Shown: piece after piece, positions 8,775-18,352 of the stretch
Layout of the letters: each line of letters starts with the position of its first letter
Numbering within the stretch: the first letter of the stretch is position 1
Assembly (NCBI RefSeq): GCF_037482285.1
Contig: NZ_JBBEYB010000002.1
Span: forward strand, 62,001-126,000
Direction: 5' to 3'
DNA length: 64,000 nt
Origin: Aquabacterium sp029268225
Lineage (GTDB): Bacteria > Pseudomonadota > Gammaproteobacteria > Burkholderiales > Burkholderiaceae_C
Made by a program: the position numbers and the translations under genes
Notes under the pieces: generated by a model
Told to the model about the DNA's origin: nothing
Database searches by the model: none
Seen by the model: the letters and a program-made list of their open reading frames with translations, nothing else

Positions 8775-9149
8775 ATGACCATCAAGTACACGCCCGACCA
8801 CGAATGGCTGCAAATCGAAGCTGACGGCACCGCCATCGTCGGCATCACCCACCACGCACAAGACGCCCTGGGCGACGTCGTGTTCGTCGACCTGCCTGCC
8901 GTCGGCACCACCTTCAACCCCAAGGACGTGGCCGGTGTGGTCGAGTCCGTGAAGGCCGCCGCCGACGTCTACATGCCCGTCACCGGCGAAATCACCGAAG
9001 TGAACGAAGCCTTGCGCGACGACCCCTCGCTCGCCAACACCGACCCCACCGGCGCCGGCTGGTTCTTCAAGGTCAAGCTCAGCAACCCCGCTGAACTCGA
9101 CGCCCTGATGGACGCCACCGCCTACGACGACCTGCTCAAGAACGCCTGA
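8775..9149 (+). CDS. gcvH: Glycine cleavage system H protein (lipoyl carrier)
   Basis: 124 residues, the standard GcvH size. It is the swinging-arm carrier of the glycine cleavage complex. The lipoylation lysine is in GVVESVKAAADVYMPVTGEI (Lys near residue 60), and the N-terminal block YTPDHEWLQIEADGTAIVGIT is diagnostic. The C-terminal GAGWFFKVKLSNPAELDALM is also conserved. The gene follows gcvT and precedes gcvP on the same strand, so it is covered by the same riboswitch-controlled transcript. Confidence 0.98.
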   Translation: MTIKYTPDHEWLQIEADGTAIVGITHHAQDALGDVVFVDLPAVGTTFNPKDVAGVVESVKAAADVYMPVTGEITEVNEALRDDPSLANTDPTGAGWFFKVKLSNPAELDALMDATAYDDLLKNA

Positions 9150-9161
9150 GCCTCGTCTGAC

Positions 9162-9211
9162 GCCATCGCGCCCTGCGATGGCCTCTGCCCCGCGCACCAG
9201 TGGTGCGGGGC
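9162..9211 (+). other. Two consecutive hairpins between gcvH and gcvP
   Basis: A perfect 8-bp stem (GCCATCGC 9162-9169, GCGATGGC 9175-9182, 5-base loop) is followed by an imperfect stem around 9187-9210 (CCCCGCGCACCA with TGGTGCGGGG). Neither has a U-tract, so they are unlikely to be strong terminators. They may slow exonucleases or set the gcvH:gcvP ratio. The second ends about 30 bases before the gcvP start. Confidence 0.55.
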
Positions 9212-9241
9212 CGCACACCCTGCCTGACGCCGTTGCCCACC

Positions 9242-12145
<2,904 letters not shown>

Positions 12146-12172
12146 TCAGAACCCACCGCCAGCTCAAAACAC

Positions 12173-12196
12173 AAAAGGCCCCTCTCGGGGCCTTTT
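12173..12196. terminator. Bidirectional rho-independent terminator
   Basis: AAAAGGCCCC and GGGGCCTTTT form a perfect 10-bp stem with a TCTC loop. T-rich sequence follows in both orientations (TTTTGCTT on plus, TTTTGTGTTTT on minus). It serves the convergent gcvP (plus) and PEP-CTERM gene (minus). Confidence 0.92.
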
Positions 12197-12248
12197 GCTT
12201 GGGTTCAACGCTCTTTTCAGAGCAAGACCCGACGACTCAGATACTTCT

Positions 12249-13112
12249 TCAGGCCTTGCGGCGGGTCGCAGCACCGGCACCGAGCAAACCCAGGGCGATC
12301 AAAGCCAGGGCACCCGGTTCAGGAACTGTAGAGCCGCCGATGTCAGCGGTCGATGCCACGGTCCAACCTTTGCTGGTTGCATCACTTGTCGGGGAGAAAG
12401 TAAAAGTCGCCTTGAGATCACGAATTTCGCCGTTCAGACCAACCTGACTGTCTGTATCGAAATGGTACGCCCAGTCGCCACCGATGATGTCGAGGTACGC
12501 ACTGCTGTTTCCAGAGATACCAGCACCATTAAAAACGCTACTGAAAGTAGTAGTGGTATCACCAAGCAAGGTTCCAGACCCAAACACGCCTTGCAACACC
12601 AGCTGACCACCGCTAATGCCTGGATACAGGCCAGCGTTCAAATCCTTGTTGACCCCAACATTGGGGCCCAAAGACGTGTTGTAGTCGAAAGCGTTCTTAT
12701 AGACGGCGAAGGTGCCACCGACCGAGGTTGTCGCAACGAAGGGCCCAAAAAGGCTGACGGAGCTGTCTTGAAGGTTTCCGAAAATACCGGTCAGATAGCC
12801 ATCAACACCGCGTGTAAACCACTGAATGTTGTCAGATACACGGGTGATGGACGAAATTGAAAAAATACCCATCGTGTCGGCACTCGTGTTCACCGAACCG
12901 ATGCTTCCCGCAGCCTGCCCGCCAGGCGCCACAGCAGCATCACAACTGGCGACTGAATTACACGTTGAAGTGTACGAGGCCGTCGCAGAGTCATACAGAT
13001 CGACGGTCATCTTGAAATCGCCGCCAACGATGACAAAAGCATTAGCAGAACCAACAGAAGCCGCAGCCAACGCCATGGCCGTCAGTGTTTGTTTGATTGT
13101 GGACTTGATCAT
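12249..13112 (-). CDS. PEP-CTERM sorting-domain surface protein
   Basis: 287 residues from the ATG at 13112, chosen because a perfect AGGAGG stands four bases upstream; an in-frame start ten codons earlier lacks this. A signal peptide (residues 1-25, ending SVGSANA) is followed by a Ser/Thr/Gly/Asn-rich body without recognised domain and with a possible disulfide pair in TCNSVASC. The C-terminus is a textbook PEP-CTERM signal: VPEPGALALIALGLLGAG followed by the basic tail ATRRKA. Such proteins are processed by exosortase and exported to the cell surface or matrix. No exosortase gene is in the window. Wobble bases look visibly more AT-rich than in neighbouring housekeeping genes. Regulation appears to be by sigma-54 (sites at 13155-13259). 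Confidence 0.92.
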   Translation of the reverse strand: MIKSTIKQTLTAMALAAASVGSANAFVIVGGDFKMTVDLYDSATASYTSTCNSVASCDAAVAPGGQAAGSIGSVNTSADTMGIFSISSITRVSDNIQWFTRGVDGYLTGIFGNLQDSSVSLFGPFVATTSVGGTFAVYKNAFDYNTSLGPNVGVNKDLNAGLYPGISGGQLVLQGVFGSGTLLGDTTTTFSSVFNGAGISGNSSAYLDIIGGDWAYHFDTDSQVGLNGEIRDLKATFTFSPTSDATSKGWTVASTADIGGSTVPEPGALALIALGLLGAGAATRRKA

Positions 13113-13154
13113 GAGACCTCCTGGGTGATTGAACGCTTCCAACGCCTACAACCA

Positions 13155-13171
13155 AGCAGTCTTCATGCCAA
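13155..13171 (-). promoter_or_regulatory. Sigma-54 (-24/-12) promoter of the PEP-CTERM gene
   Basis: Read on the minus strand, TTGGCATGAAGACTGCT fits the sigma-54 consensus YTGGCACGRNNNTTGCW except at two positions. The invariant GG and GC are correctly spaced (GG-N10-GC). The predicted transcript start is near 13144, giving a 5' leader of about 32 bases that contains the AGGAGG site. Confidence 0.8.
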
Positions 13172-13186
13172 CCCCAAAACGATGAT

Positions 13187-13199
13187 TAAGTCATTGATT
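13187..13199 (-). promoter_or_regulatory. IHF-type binding site
   Basis: On the minus strand AATCAATGACTTA matches the IHF consensus WATCAANNNNTTR at every defined position. It sits in an AT-rich stretch centred about 49 bases upstream of the predicted start, between the sigma-54 promoter and the upstream inverted repeat, the usual place for an IHF-induced bend. Confidence 0.65.
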
Positions 13200-13242
13200 T
13201 ATTTGAACTTTATTGACAGCCTGGTCGATCGCATCATAGGCA

Positions 13243-13259
13243 TGTCAAAAAAATCGACA
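13243..13259. promoter_or_regulatory. Inverted repeat TGTC-N9-GACA, candidate enhancer site
   Basis: TGTCAAAAAAATCGACA has TGTC and GACA arms separated by nine bases, centred about 107 bases upstream of the predicted sigma-54 start. That is the normal distance for an enhancer-binding protein; in PEP-CTERM systems the known candidate is PrsR. The assignment to PrsR is inference. The site abuts the stop codon of the adenylate-forming enzyme gene. Confidence 0.5.
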
Positions 13260-14702
13260 TCAACCTGCTGGCGCATCCATGTACGCAAACTTCCGCTCAT
13301 GGTCTAGCAGGGGGCGCCATGGGAAAGCCGTCGCCGCCAACGCTTCGGCCTGGAGCGGTGTCTGCCAACGTTCCCGCAGCATCACGGTCAGCCGATTTGA
13401 GAGAAAAGCCAAGTCAGACTCGGTGTCTGGACGAGCCTGGAAGACAACCCGCATGGGACCACCTTCGTCCACCAAGATCTTGAAGGCCCCCGTCAAACGG
13501 TCAGCAACAGCGTGGTCACGATACAAGCACTCTTTAACCCCCTCGACAGAGGGCAATCCAGCGAGCTGATCCTTGATTCGCCCCTTCACCGCAATCATCG
13601 GCAACCAAGGGGGAGCACCGCCCGACTGGATCGCGAGTGCACGAGCCTCTTCCTCGCTCAACAAGCGTGCCATGTCACCTGTGGTGTAACGCGGCAGAGG
13701 AATCACAGCCTGCTGGTCCAGCATCGTCACGCACATCTCCCCATACCCGTCTTCATCCGGGTTGAGCACCTCAATGAACGAGCGCAGCGGGTTGTAGCAA
13801 AACAAGGACGGAATAGACGCGATGCCATCGCGACACCCTAGTGCCTGCGCGACACGAGCATCGCGAACTGCTGCGCGGCGCATGCGAATGGTGTCACGCG
13901 TCTCAAACAGCAGGTTCAGCCCCAACTCCCCCACGCCGAACGAACTGCCAATCAGACGGCTGTCGTCGACGTCCAGATCGATGCCCATGCGCGACGCGAT
14001 GTAATCTCGCTGAGCCTCCACCAAGATCTCTTCGCCGATGATCACACTGGTGTTGAGCGCCTTCCAGTCAACGCCCGCGACCTCCGCCTCCTCCAGCAAC
14101 GCTCGGATGAAGAGCGGATCGGTGCACAGCACTGTTTGCTGAAACTTCGGTCCAACATCCCGAAGAATCGAGCATGCCATGTCCTGCCGGACACTCACAT
14201 TGGCCACGGCAACGGCCTTGGAGCGAAACACCACTCCCATTGGCAAGCAGTTCACCAAGAGCGTGGAACGCCGGTCAACGTCGAAAACATCCTGAAGACC
14301 CAGGTCGATGTCAAACCACCCGTCTTCGTGCTGATCACGCGCAGTCAACCGGAACCCGAAACTGCGCCCGCCGCGTCCGGAGCTGGTGAGCACGTCCGCC
14401 AATTCCTGAGCAGGAACGTCACGTGCCAACTCGTTCAGTGCAAAACGTCCAAATGTGTTCTGCTTTGTGAGAACCGGCAATTGAGCCCATTCAGCTGACC
14501 CGGCTGGAGTGTGACCACACCCATGCTCCCGCAGCAAGACACGATAGGCAGCACTGTGTTGCGCCGCCAATGGAATCATGCCCATCGCCCTGCGCCGCGA
14601 TTGAGCCAGCATTTTTTGCCTGTCCATTCGCCGCCCCATCTTCAAGATGAGTCGACGGAGTCCCCGCAACGCGCCATCGGGCAGCAACGATAACCAGCCC
14701 AT
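13260..14702 (-). CDS. PaaK-like adenylate-forming enzyme (acyl/aryl ligase family)
   Basis: 480 residues. The layout is that of the phenylacetate-CoA ligase / coenzyme-F390-synthetase branch of adenylate-forming enzymes: an N-terminal helical region, a Ser/Thr/Gly nucleotide loop LTSSGRGGRSFGF (residues 105-117), a central SSFGVGELGLNLLFET block, the YTTGDMARLL motif (339-348) and the hinge VKGRIKDQLAG. It should activate a carboxylic acid as acyl-AMP, possibly forming a thioester; the substrate cannot be read from the sequence. The gene starts three bases after the stop of the acyltransferase at 14706, so the two are co-transcribed. It is not the FadD-like ligase usually listed with exosortase clusters. 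Function inferred from context: supplying an activated acyl group to the neighbouring acyltransferases. Confidence 0.75.
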   Translation of the reverse strand: MGWLSLLPDGALRGLRRLILKMGRRMDRQKMLAQSRRRAMGMIPLAAQHSAAYRVLLREHGCGHTPAGSAEWAQLPVLTKQNTFGRFALNELARDVPAQELADVLTSSGRGGRSFGFRLTARDQHEDGWFDIDLGLQDVFDVDRRSTLLVNCLPMGVVFRSKAVAVANVSVRQDMACSILRDVGPKFQQTVLCTDPLFIRALLEEAEVAGVDWKALNTSVIIGEEILVEAQRDYIASRMGIDLDVDDSRLIGSSFGVGELGLNLLFETRDTIRMRRAAVRDARVAQALGCRDGIASIPSLFCYNPLRSFIEVLNPDEDGYGEMCVTMLDQQAVIPLPRYTTGDMARLLSEEEARALAIQSGGAPPWLPMIAVKGRIKDQLAGLPSVEGVKECLYRDHAVADRLTGAFKILVDEGGPMRVVFQARPDTESDLAFLSNRLTVMLRERWQTPLQAEALAATAFPWRPLLDHERKFAYMDAPAG

Positions 14703-14705
14703 TGC

Positions 14706-15455
14706 TCAACCAGGACTTTGCAACCATTCCAGCAGGGCGGGCGCCGAGTTGCTCAGGCCATCTTCCAGTTGACGCAGATCTCCCAAGAAGGGAGCGACCG
14801 GACCATAGTAGTCCGTGTAAGGACCTATCTGCTGAAAACCAAAATTCATGCCGGCTAAGGCATTGGCCAGATAACGCTCCATCGCGGCGTACCAATAGCG
14901 AATGTCGTGCTGCAGGCTGTACTGATACATCTGCCGATACATGCACAGCAGGATTTGAGGCGAACTGACCCGACGCTCATGATCGGACAAGTGCTCTTCA
15001 TTCACCGTCACGCCGGACACCTTGTCCCCACGGCGGCGGCGGTAGCGAGATGACACCATCAGGCGACTGATCTCGGCAGACTTGTCTGCAGGCGGCAAGG
15101 ACACTCCCTCAAGCAACTGCACACAGTGGGTCTGAAATGGGAACGTCTGAATGGCATCCGGATGTACCAAACGCACGTAACCGGCCATTTCACCCTGAAG
15201 GTTCAGCGCGACGAAGTGAGACGAATGCACATCACAATCATCTCGTTCACGACCGTCTGGATAATCATCGACATCCAGGTAATGGCATTCCACACAGTAG
15301 ACCTGATGGCGAAGCTGATACACCTTGTCCATCAAGCCGGCATCCTCGACTCGCCTCACCTCTCGTCCGGTGAAGAACGGGGCGAAATTCACGGGCTCTG
15401 CAGTGAGTGCGCTCATGGCAAACCATCTTTCAGGTGAAGTGGCCAGCGAATTCAT
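14706..15455 (-). CDS. PEP-CTERM/exosortase-associated acyltransferase, copy 1 (LuxI/GNAT-like fold)
   Basis: 249 residues from the ATG at 15455; the ATG at 15416 (MSALTAEP) is an equally possible start and neither has a strong ribosome binding site. The sequence matches the family of acyltransferases found beside exosortase genes, which is related in fold to acyl-homoserine-lactone synthases. Residues equivalent to the LuxI catalytic set are present: R49 in YQLRHQVYC, E70-x-D72-x-x-D75 in GRERDDCD, R95 in GYVRLV, and E128-x-S130-R131 in EISRLMV. The C-terminal half (YWYAAMERYL, QIGPYTDYYGPVAPFL) is family-specific. It is followed after three bases by the adenylate-forming enzyme and preceded by a paralogue at 15622. 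Substrate and acceptor are unknown. Confidence 0.85.
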   Translation of the reverse strand: MNSLATSPERWFAMSALTAEPVNFAPFFTGREVRRVEDAGLMDKVYQLRHQVYCVECHYLDVDDYPDGRERDDCDVHSSHFVALNLQGEMAGYVRLVHPDAIQTFPFQTHCVQLLEGVSLPPADKSAEISRLMVSSRYRRRRGDKVSGVTVNEEHLSDHERRVSSPQILLCMYRQMYQYSLQHDIRYWYAAMERYLANALAGMNFGFQQIGPYTDYYGPVAPFLGDLRQLEDGLSNSAPALLEWLQSPG

Positions 15456-15621
15456 TCAGGCAACTGGCGATCCCCAGGGACGGCGCCTGCAACAGGCAAG
15501 ACAACCACCCCGTCCAAACGATCATCCCACTCGACCGACAGCCAAAGTGTAACGGGTTGTGTTCAACACGTTTATGCAGCAATGTAAAGCAAATTTCTCA
15601 CGAAATACACTGCCGCTTACA
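15456..15621. other. Intergenic region between the two acyltransferase genes
   Basis: 166 bases without a gene, more AT-rich than its surroundings. It contains the perfect inverted repeat GTGTTCAACAC (15559-15569) and minus-strand hexamers such as TTTACA. No well-spaced sigma-70 or sigma-54 promoter could be defended. It may hold the promoter for copy 1 and the adenylate-forming enzyme. Confidence 0.35.
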
Positions 15622-16284
15622 TCAACAGCACATTTCTGGCGGGCGCACAGCCTCGAAGAGGCTCGGGTGCCCCTCGCTGAGTTGGGCTGCCAAGACGTGC
15701 AAATCAATCAGGTAAGGTGCCACGGGCCCGTAGTAATCTGTCACCGGACCAATTTGCCGAAACTCGACCCCCAACATCCGCTGCAGCACACGTACCAGAG
15801 ATCGCTCCATGGCGGCGTACCAATAGCGAACGCCTTGGCGAACGCTTCGCATGTACATCTGCCGGAACATGCTGCACAAGATCTCGGGGGACCGGTCAGG
15901 CTGACGTCGATGTATCGCGCTCACCATCAACCGGCTGATCTCCACCGATTGATGGGTAGGTGGCAAGACGATGCCTGGGTACAGCGCGTCGCAATGCGCT
16001 TGAAATGGGAAAGACCCAGCCGCGTCCGCACAAACCAAACGCACGTAACCGGCCAGACCACCGTCTGTGCCGCAGCTTGCAAAGTGAAAAGACCGCAGGT
16101 CGTGTTCGTCAGCCTCATACCCTTTCGGATAGTCAATGGCATCCAAAAAACCTTGCTCCAGGCAATAAACCTGAAACCGCAGCTGGTGAATCTGACGCAT
16201 CAAGGCTGCGTCATGTGATGGATCTACTTCGAGAGCTTGGAATCCCGACAGTTGAGGATTCTGTTCCGTCGCGTCAAGGCTCAT
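15622..16284 (-). CDS. PEP-CTERM/exosortase-associated acyltransferase, copy 2
   Basis: 220 residues from the ATG at 16284 (MSLDATEQN). The frame extends to 16326, but the extra residues (FWCGCARNN) resemble nothing in the paralogue. By eye about half of the core positions match copy 1, including HQLRFQVYC, DYP.G.E.D..D, GYVRLV, FPFQ.HC, EISRLMVS, YWYAAMER and QIGP.TDYYGPVAP. The LuxI-type residues are kept as R36, E57-x-D59-x-x-D62, R82 and E115-x-S117-R118. It lacks the short Lys/Glu/His-rich insertion that copy 1 has after its YRRRRGD segment. The two copies are a tandem duplication that has diverged, perhaps for different acyl chains. The order is copy 2, copy 1, adenylate-forming enzyme, PEP-CTERM gene, all on the minus strand. 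Confidence 0.85.
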   Translation of the reverse strand: MSLDATEQNPQLSGFQALEVDPSHDAALMRQIHQLRFQVYCLEQGFLDAIDYPKGYEADEHDLRSFHFASCGTDGGLAGYVRLVCADAAGSFPFQAHCDALYPGIVLPPTHQSVEISRLMVSAIHRRQPDRSPEILCSMFRQMYMRSVRQGVRYWYAAMERSLVRVLQRMLGVEFRQIGPVTDYYGPVAPYLIDLHVLAAQLSEGHPSLFEAVRPPEMCC

Positions 16285-16476
16285 CGTCGCTCTTCGGTTG
16301 TTCCTGGCACAGCCACACCAGAACACATCGACAGATGCCTTGCGGCATACCAGTCGCGGGGCGTCATTCGACGCACCCCAGCATGTTCCACTGAGCGGAT
16401 GATCCCACCAAAGAGGGTCCCCCCTGTAACAGCACGTGTCTCACTCAATCGCTCAACTCGCGCCCAGCCTACGCTA

Positions 16477-17289
16477 TCAACGCTTGCGCTTACGTGCCGG
16501 CTTTGCTACGCCGGCTGGCTTTACCCAAGGCTTGAGCTCCTCTTCCAAGCCCAACATGACGTCGCCCAGAGTCTCTTGATGCACCTTGTCCAATTCGCGC
16601 CAACGTCGGCGCACCTGGGCTGCACACGACTGAAAAGATGCCTCGTCCGCAGCAAGGACCACCAAGTTGCCGCCACATGGCACTTCCAATGGCACCACGG
16701 GCTCACCGAACATCTGCCAGATTCTGCCAATCAAGCGGCTGCACAGCGGTTCAGCGTCCTGGAGGTTCACCATCAACACCCCAGTTGACCGCAGAGCAGC
16801 TCGGCAGGCTTTGTAAAACGCCAAACTGCTCAAAGCCTCCGGCTGTTCGCCCTGTGGACCAAAACCGTCAACCAGAATGACGTCGTAACTGCCGCGCACG
16901 GCCTGAGCCACCACATCGGCTCCATTCGCGCACACCACAGAAAGTCTTGCATCATCCGGAGGCACCAGAAACGCGTCCCTCGCCGCGATCACCTCCGGAT
17001 TGATTTCAACCACGGTGATGCGCGTCTGCGGCAAGTGGCGATGACAATACTTCACCAGAGACCCGCCCCCCAACCCGATCATCAAGATCGACTCAGGTTG
17101 GGGTTGCATCAACAAAAACGCCATCATGGCGCGGCTGTAATCCAGGTCCAGCGCAGTCGGATCATCCAACCGCATGCGACTCTGGATGCTGGTGTCATCA
17201 AAACTCATGACAACAGACTGACCATCCTGCTCAATGATCGGCGAGGGCAACTCAGCGTCGCCCAGCACGGGTTTCACATGGCCGCTCAT
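16477..17289 (-). CDS. Spermidine-synthase-like protein (SAM-type Rossmann fold)
   Basis: 270 residues. The fold is that of polyamine aminopropyltransferases: nucleotide loop SILMIGLGGGSLVKY near residue 70, acidic ribose-binding residue in ITVVEINPEVI, and SYDVILVDGFGPQGEQPEALSS where true spermidine synthases have a DSTDP-type motif. The second acidic residue of that motif is replaced by Gly, and the N-terminal beta-hairpin domain is short, so polyamine synthesis is doubtful. The tail is strongly basic (PARKRKR). Its ATG overlaps the TGA of ppsR by one base (TGATG), so it is translationally coupled to ppsR. About 190 bases without a terminator separate it from acyltransferase copy 2. Confidence 0.75.
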   Translation of the reverse strand: MSGHVKPVLGDAELPSPIIEQDGQSVVMSFDDTSIQSRMRLDDPTALDLDYSRAMMAFLLMQPQPESILMIGLGGGSLVKYCHRHLPQTRITVVEINPEVIAARDAFLVPPDDARLSVVCANGADVVAQAVRGSYDVILVDGFGPQGEQPEALSSLAFYKACRAALRSTGVLMVNLQDAEPLCSRLIGRIWQMFGEPVVPLEVPCGGNLVVLAADEASFQSCAAQVRRRWRELDKVHQETLGDVMLGLEEELKPWVKPAGVAKPARKRKR

Positions 17290-18107
17290 CAGTACACCAA
17301 CCGATCAGGGCGAATGTCGCGCAAGATCGTTGTGGCGATCTCCTCAATGGATTTATGGGTGGAGGACAGCCAGTCAATGCCTTCACGGCGCATCATGGCC
17401 TCCGCCTGATTCACCTCGAAACGGCAGTTTTCCAAGCTGGCATATTTGCTCCCCGGACGCCGCTCGTTGCGAATCTGACTCAGGCGCTGAGGGTCGATGG
17501 TCAAGCCAAAGCACTTTTTCTTGTAAGGCTTGAGCATCGTGGGCAAGAAGCCTCGGTCGAAATCCTCAGGAATCAAGGGCACGTTCGCTGCCTTGATGCC
17601 GTGCTGCATGGCCAAGTACAGCGAAGTCGGCGTCTTGCCGCACCGACTCACCCCAACCAGCACCACGTCAGCGGCATCCAGGCTGCGCGACGACTGTCCG
17701 TCATCGTGCTCCAACGCAAAGTTGATGGCTTCGATGCGTTCGTTGTACCCCGTGTCCTGGCTGGGGTCGCTGAAGCGCCCCACACGGTGGTTCGACTTCA
17801 TGTTGAACTCTTCTTCGAGCGGCGCCACGAAGGTCTGAATCACGTCGAAGACCTTGCCATCGCAGGTCTTGAGAATGGGCATCACGTCATCATTGGCCAT
17901 CGTGATGAACACGATGGGACGCTTGCCCTCGCGCACCCCGGTGGCGTTGATCTCCCGCACCACCTGATAGGCCTTGTCCACCGAGTCGATGAAGGGACGG
18001 CGGATGTGGCGTGGCTTGATCGCGAACTGCGCCAGGATGGAATTGCCCATGGTTTCGGCGGTGATGCCGGTGCCATCGGAAATGAAGAAGACGGTACGGT
18101 CGGACAT
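17289..18107 (-). CDS. ppsR: PEP synthase regulatory protein (bifunctional kinase/pyrophosphorylase)
   Basis: 272 residues, the normal length of the DUF299/PSRP family. It inactivates PEP synthase by ADP-dependent phosphorylation of an active-site threonine and reactivates it by Pi-dependent pyrophosphorolysis. Visible signatures are the N-terminal VFFISDGTGITAETMGNSIL, the P-loop VGVSRCGKTPTSLYLA near residue 150, and KCFGLTIDPQRLSQIRNERRPGSKYA. It is divergent from its substrate gene ppsA across a 245-base spacer. That pairing selects the PEP-synthase type over the pyruvate-phosphate-dikinase type. The spermidine-synthase-like gene follows with overlapping stop and start codons. Confidence 0.95.
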   Translation of the reverse strand: MSDRTVFFISDGTGITAETMGNSILAQFAIKPRHIRRPFIDSVDKAYQVVREINATGVREGKRPIVFITMANDDVMPILKTCDGKVFDVIQTFVAPLEEEFNMKSNHRVGRFSDPSQDTGYNERIEAINFALEHDDGQSSRSLDAADVVLVGVSRCGKTPTSLYLAMQHGIKAANVPLIPEDFDRGFLPTMLKPYKKKCFGLTIDPQRLSQIRNERRPGSKYASLENCRFEVNQAEAMMRREGIDWLSSTHKSIEEIATTILRDIRPDRLVY

Positions 18108-18352
18108 GAAATGGTGGGGCGCTGAACGATGAGGGGCCCCAGCGGGACGCCGCGCTCACCACCCAGTAACACGCCCTGGAATAGGAAACAGACAAACCCG
18201 GATCATAGGCCTGACCGTACAATGTCGCACATTGATGCCCTGCCACAGCTCTTGCGCACCCAGGCCATACAAATAGAACTCCAGGCCTCTTTGCAACATC
18301 GTGTGACATCGGACAGGGCAACGCCAGATTTTTTCACCATCCTGGAGTTTTC

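Noticed and set aside
15559..15569. Perfect inverted repeat GTGTTCAACAC between the acyltransferase genes as a regulator site
   Set aside because: An 11-base palindrome alone, without a defensible promoter next to it, is too likely by chance to be called an operator; it is only noted in the intergenic entry.
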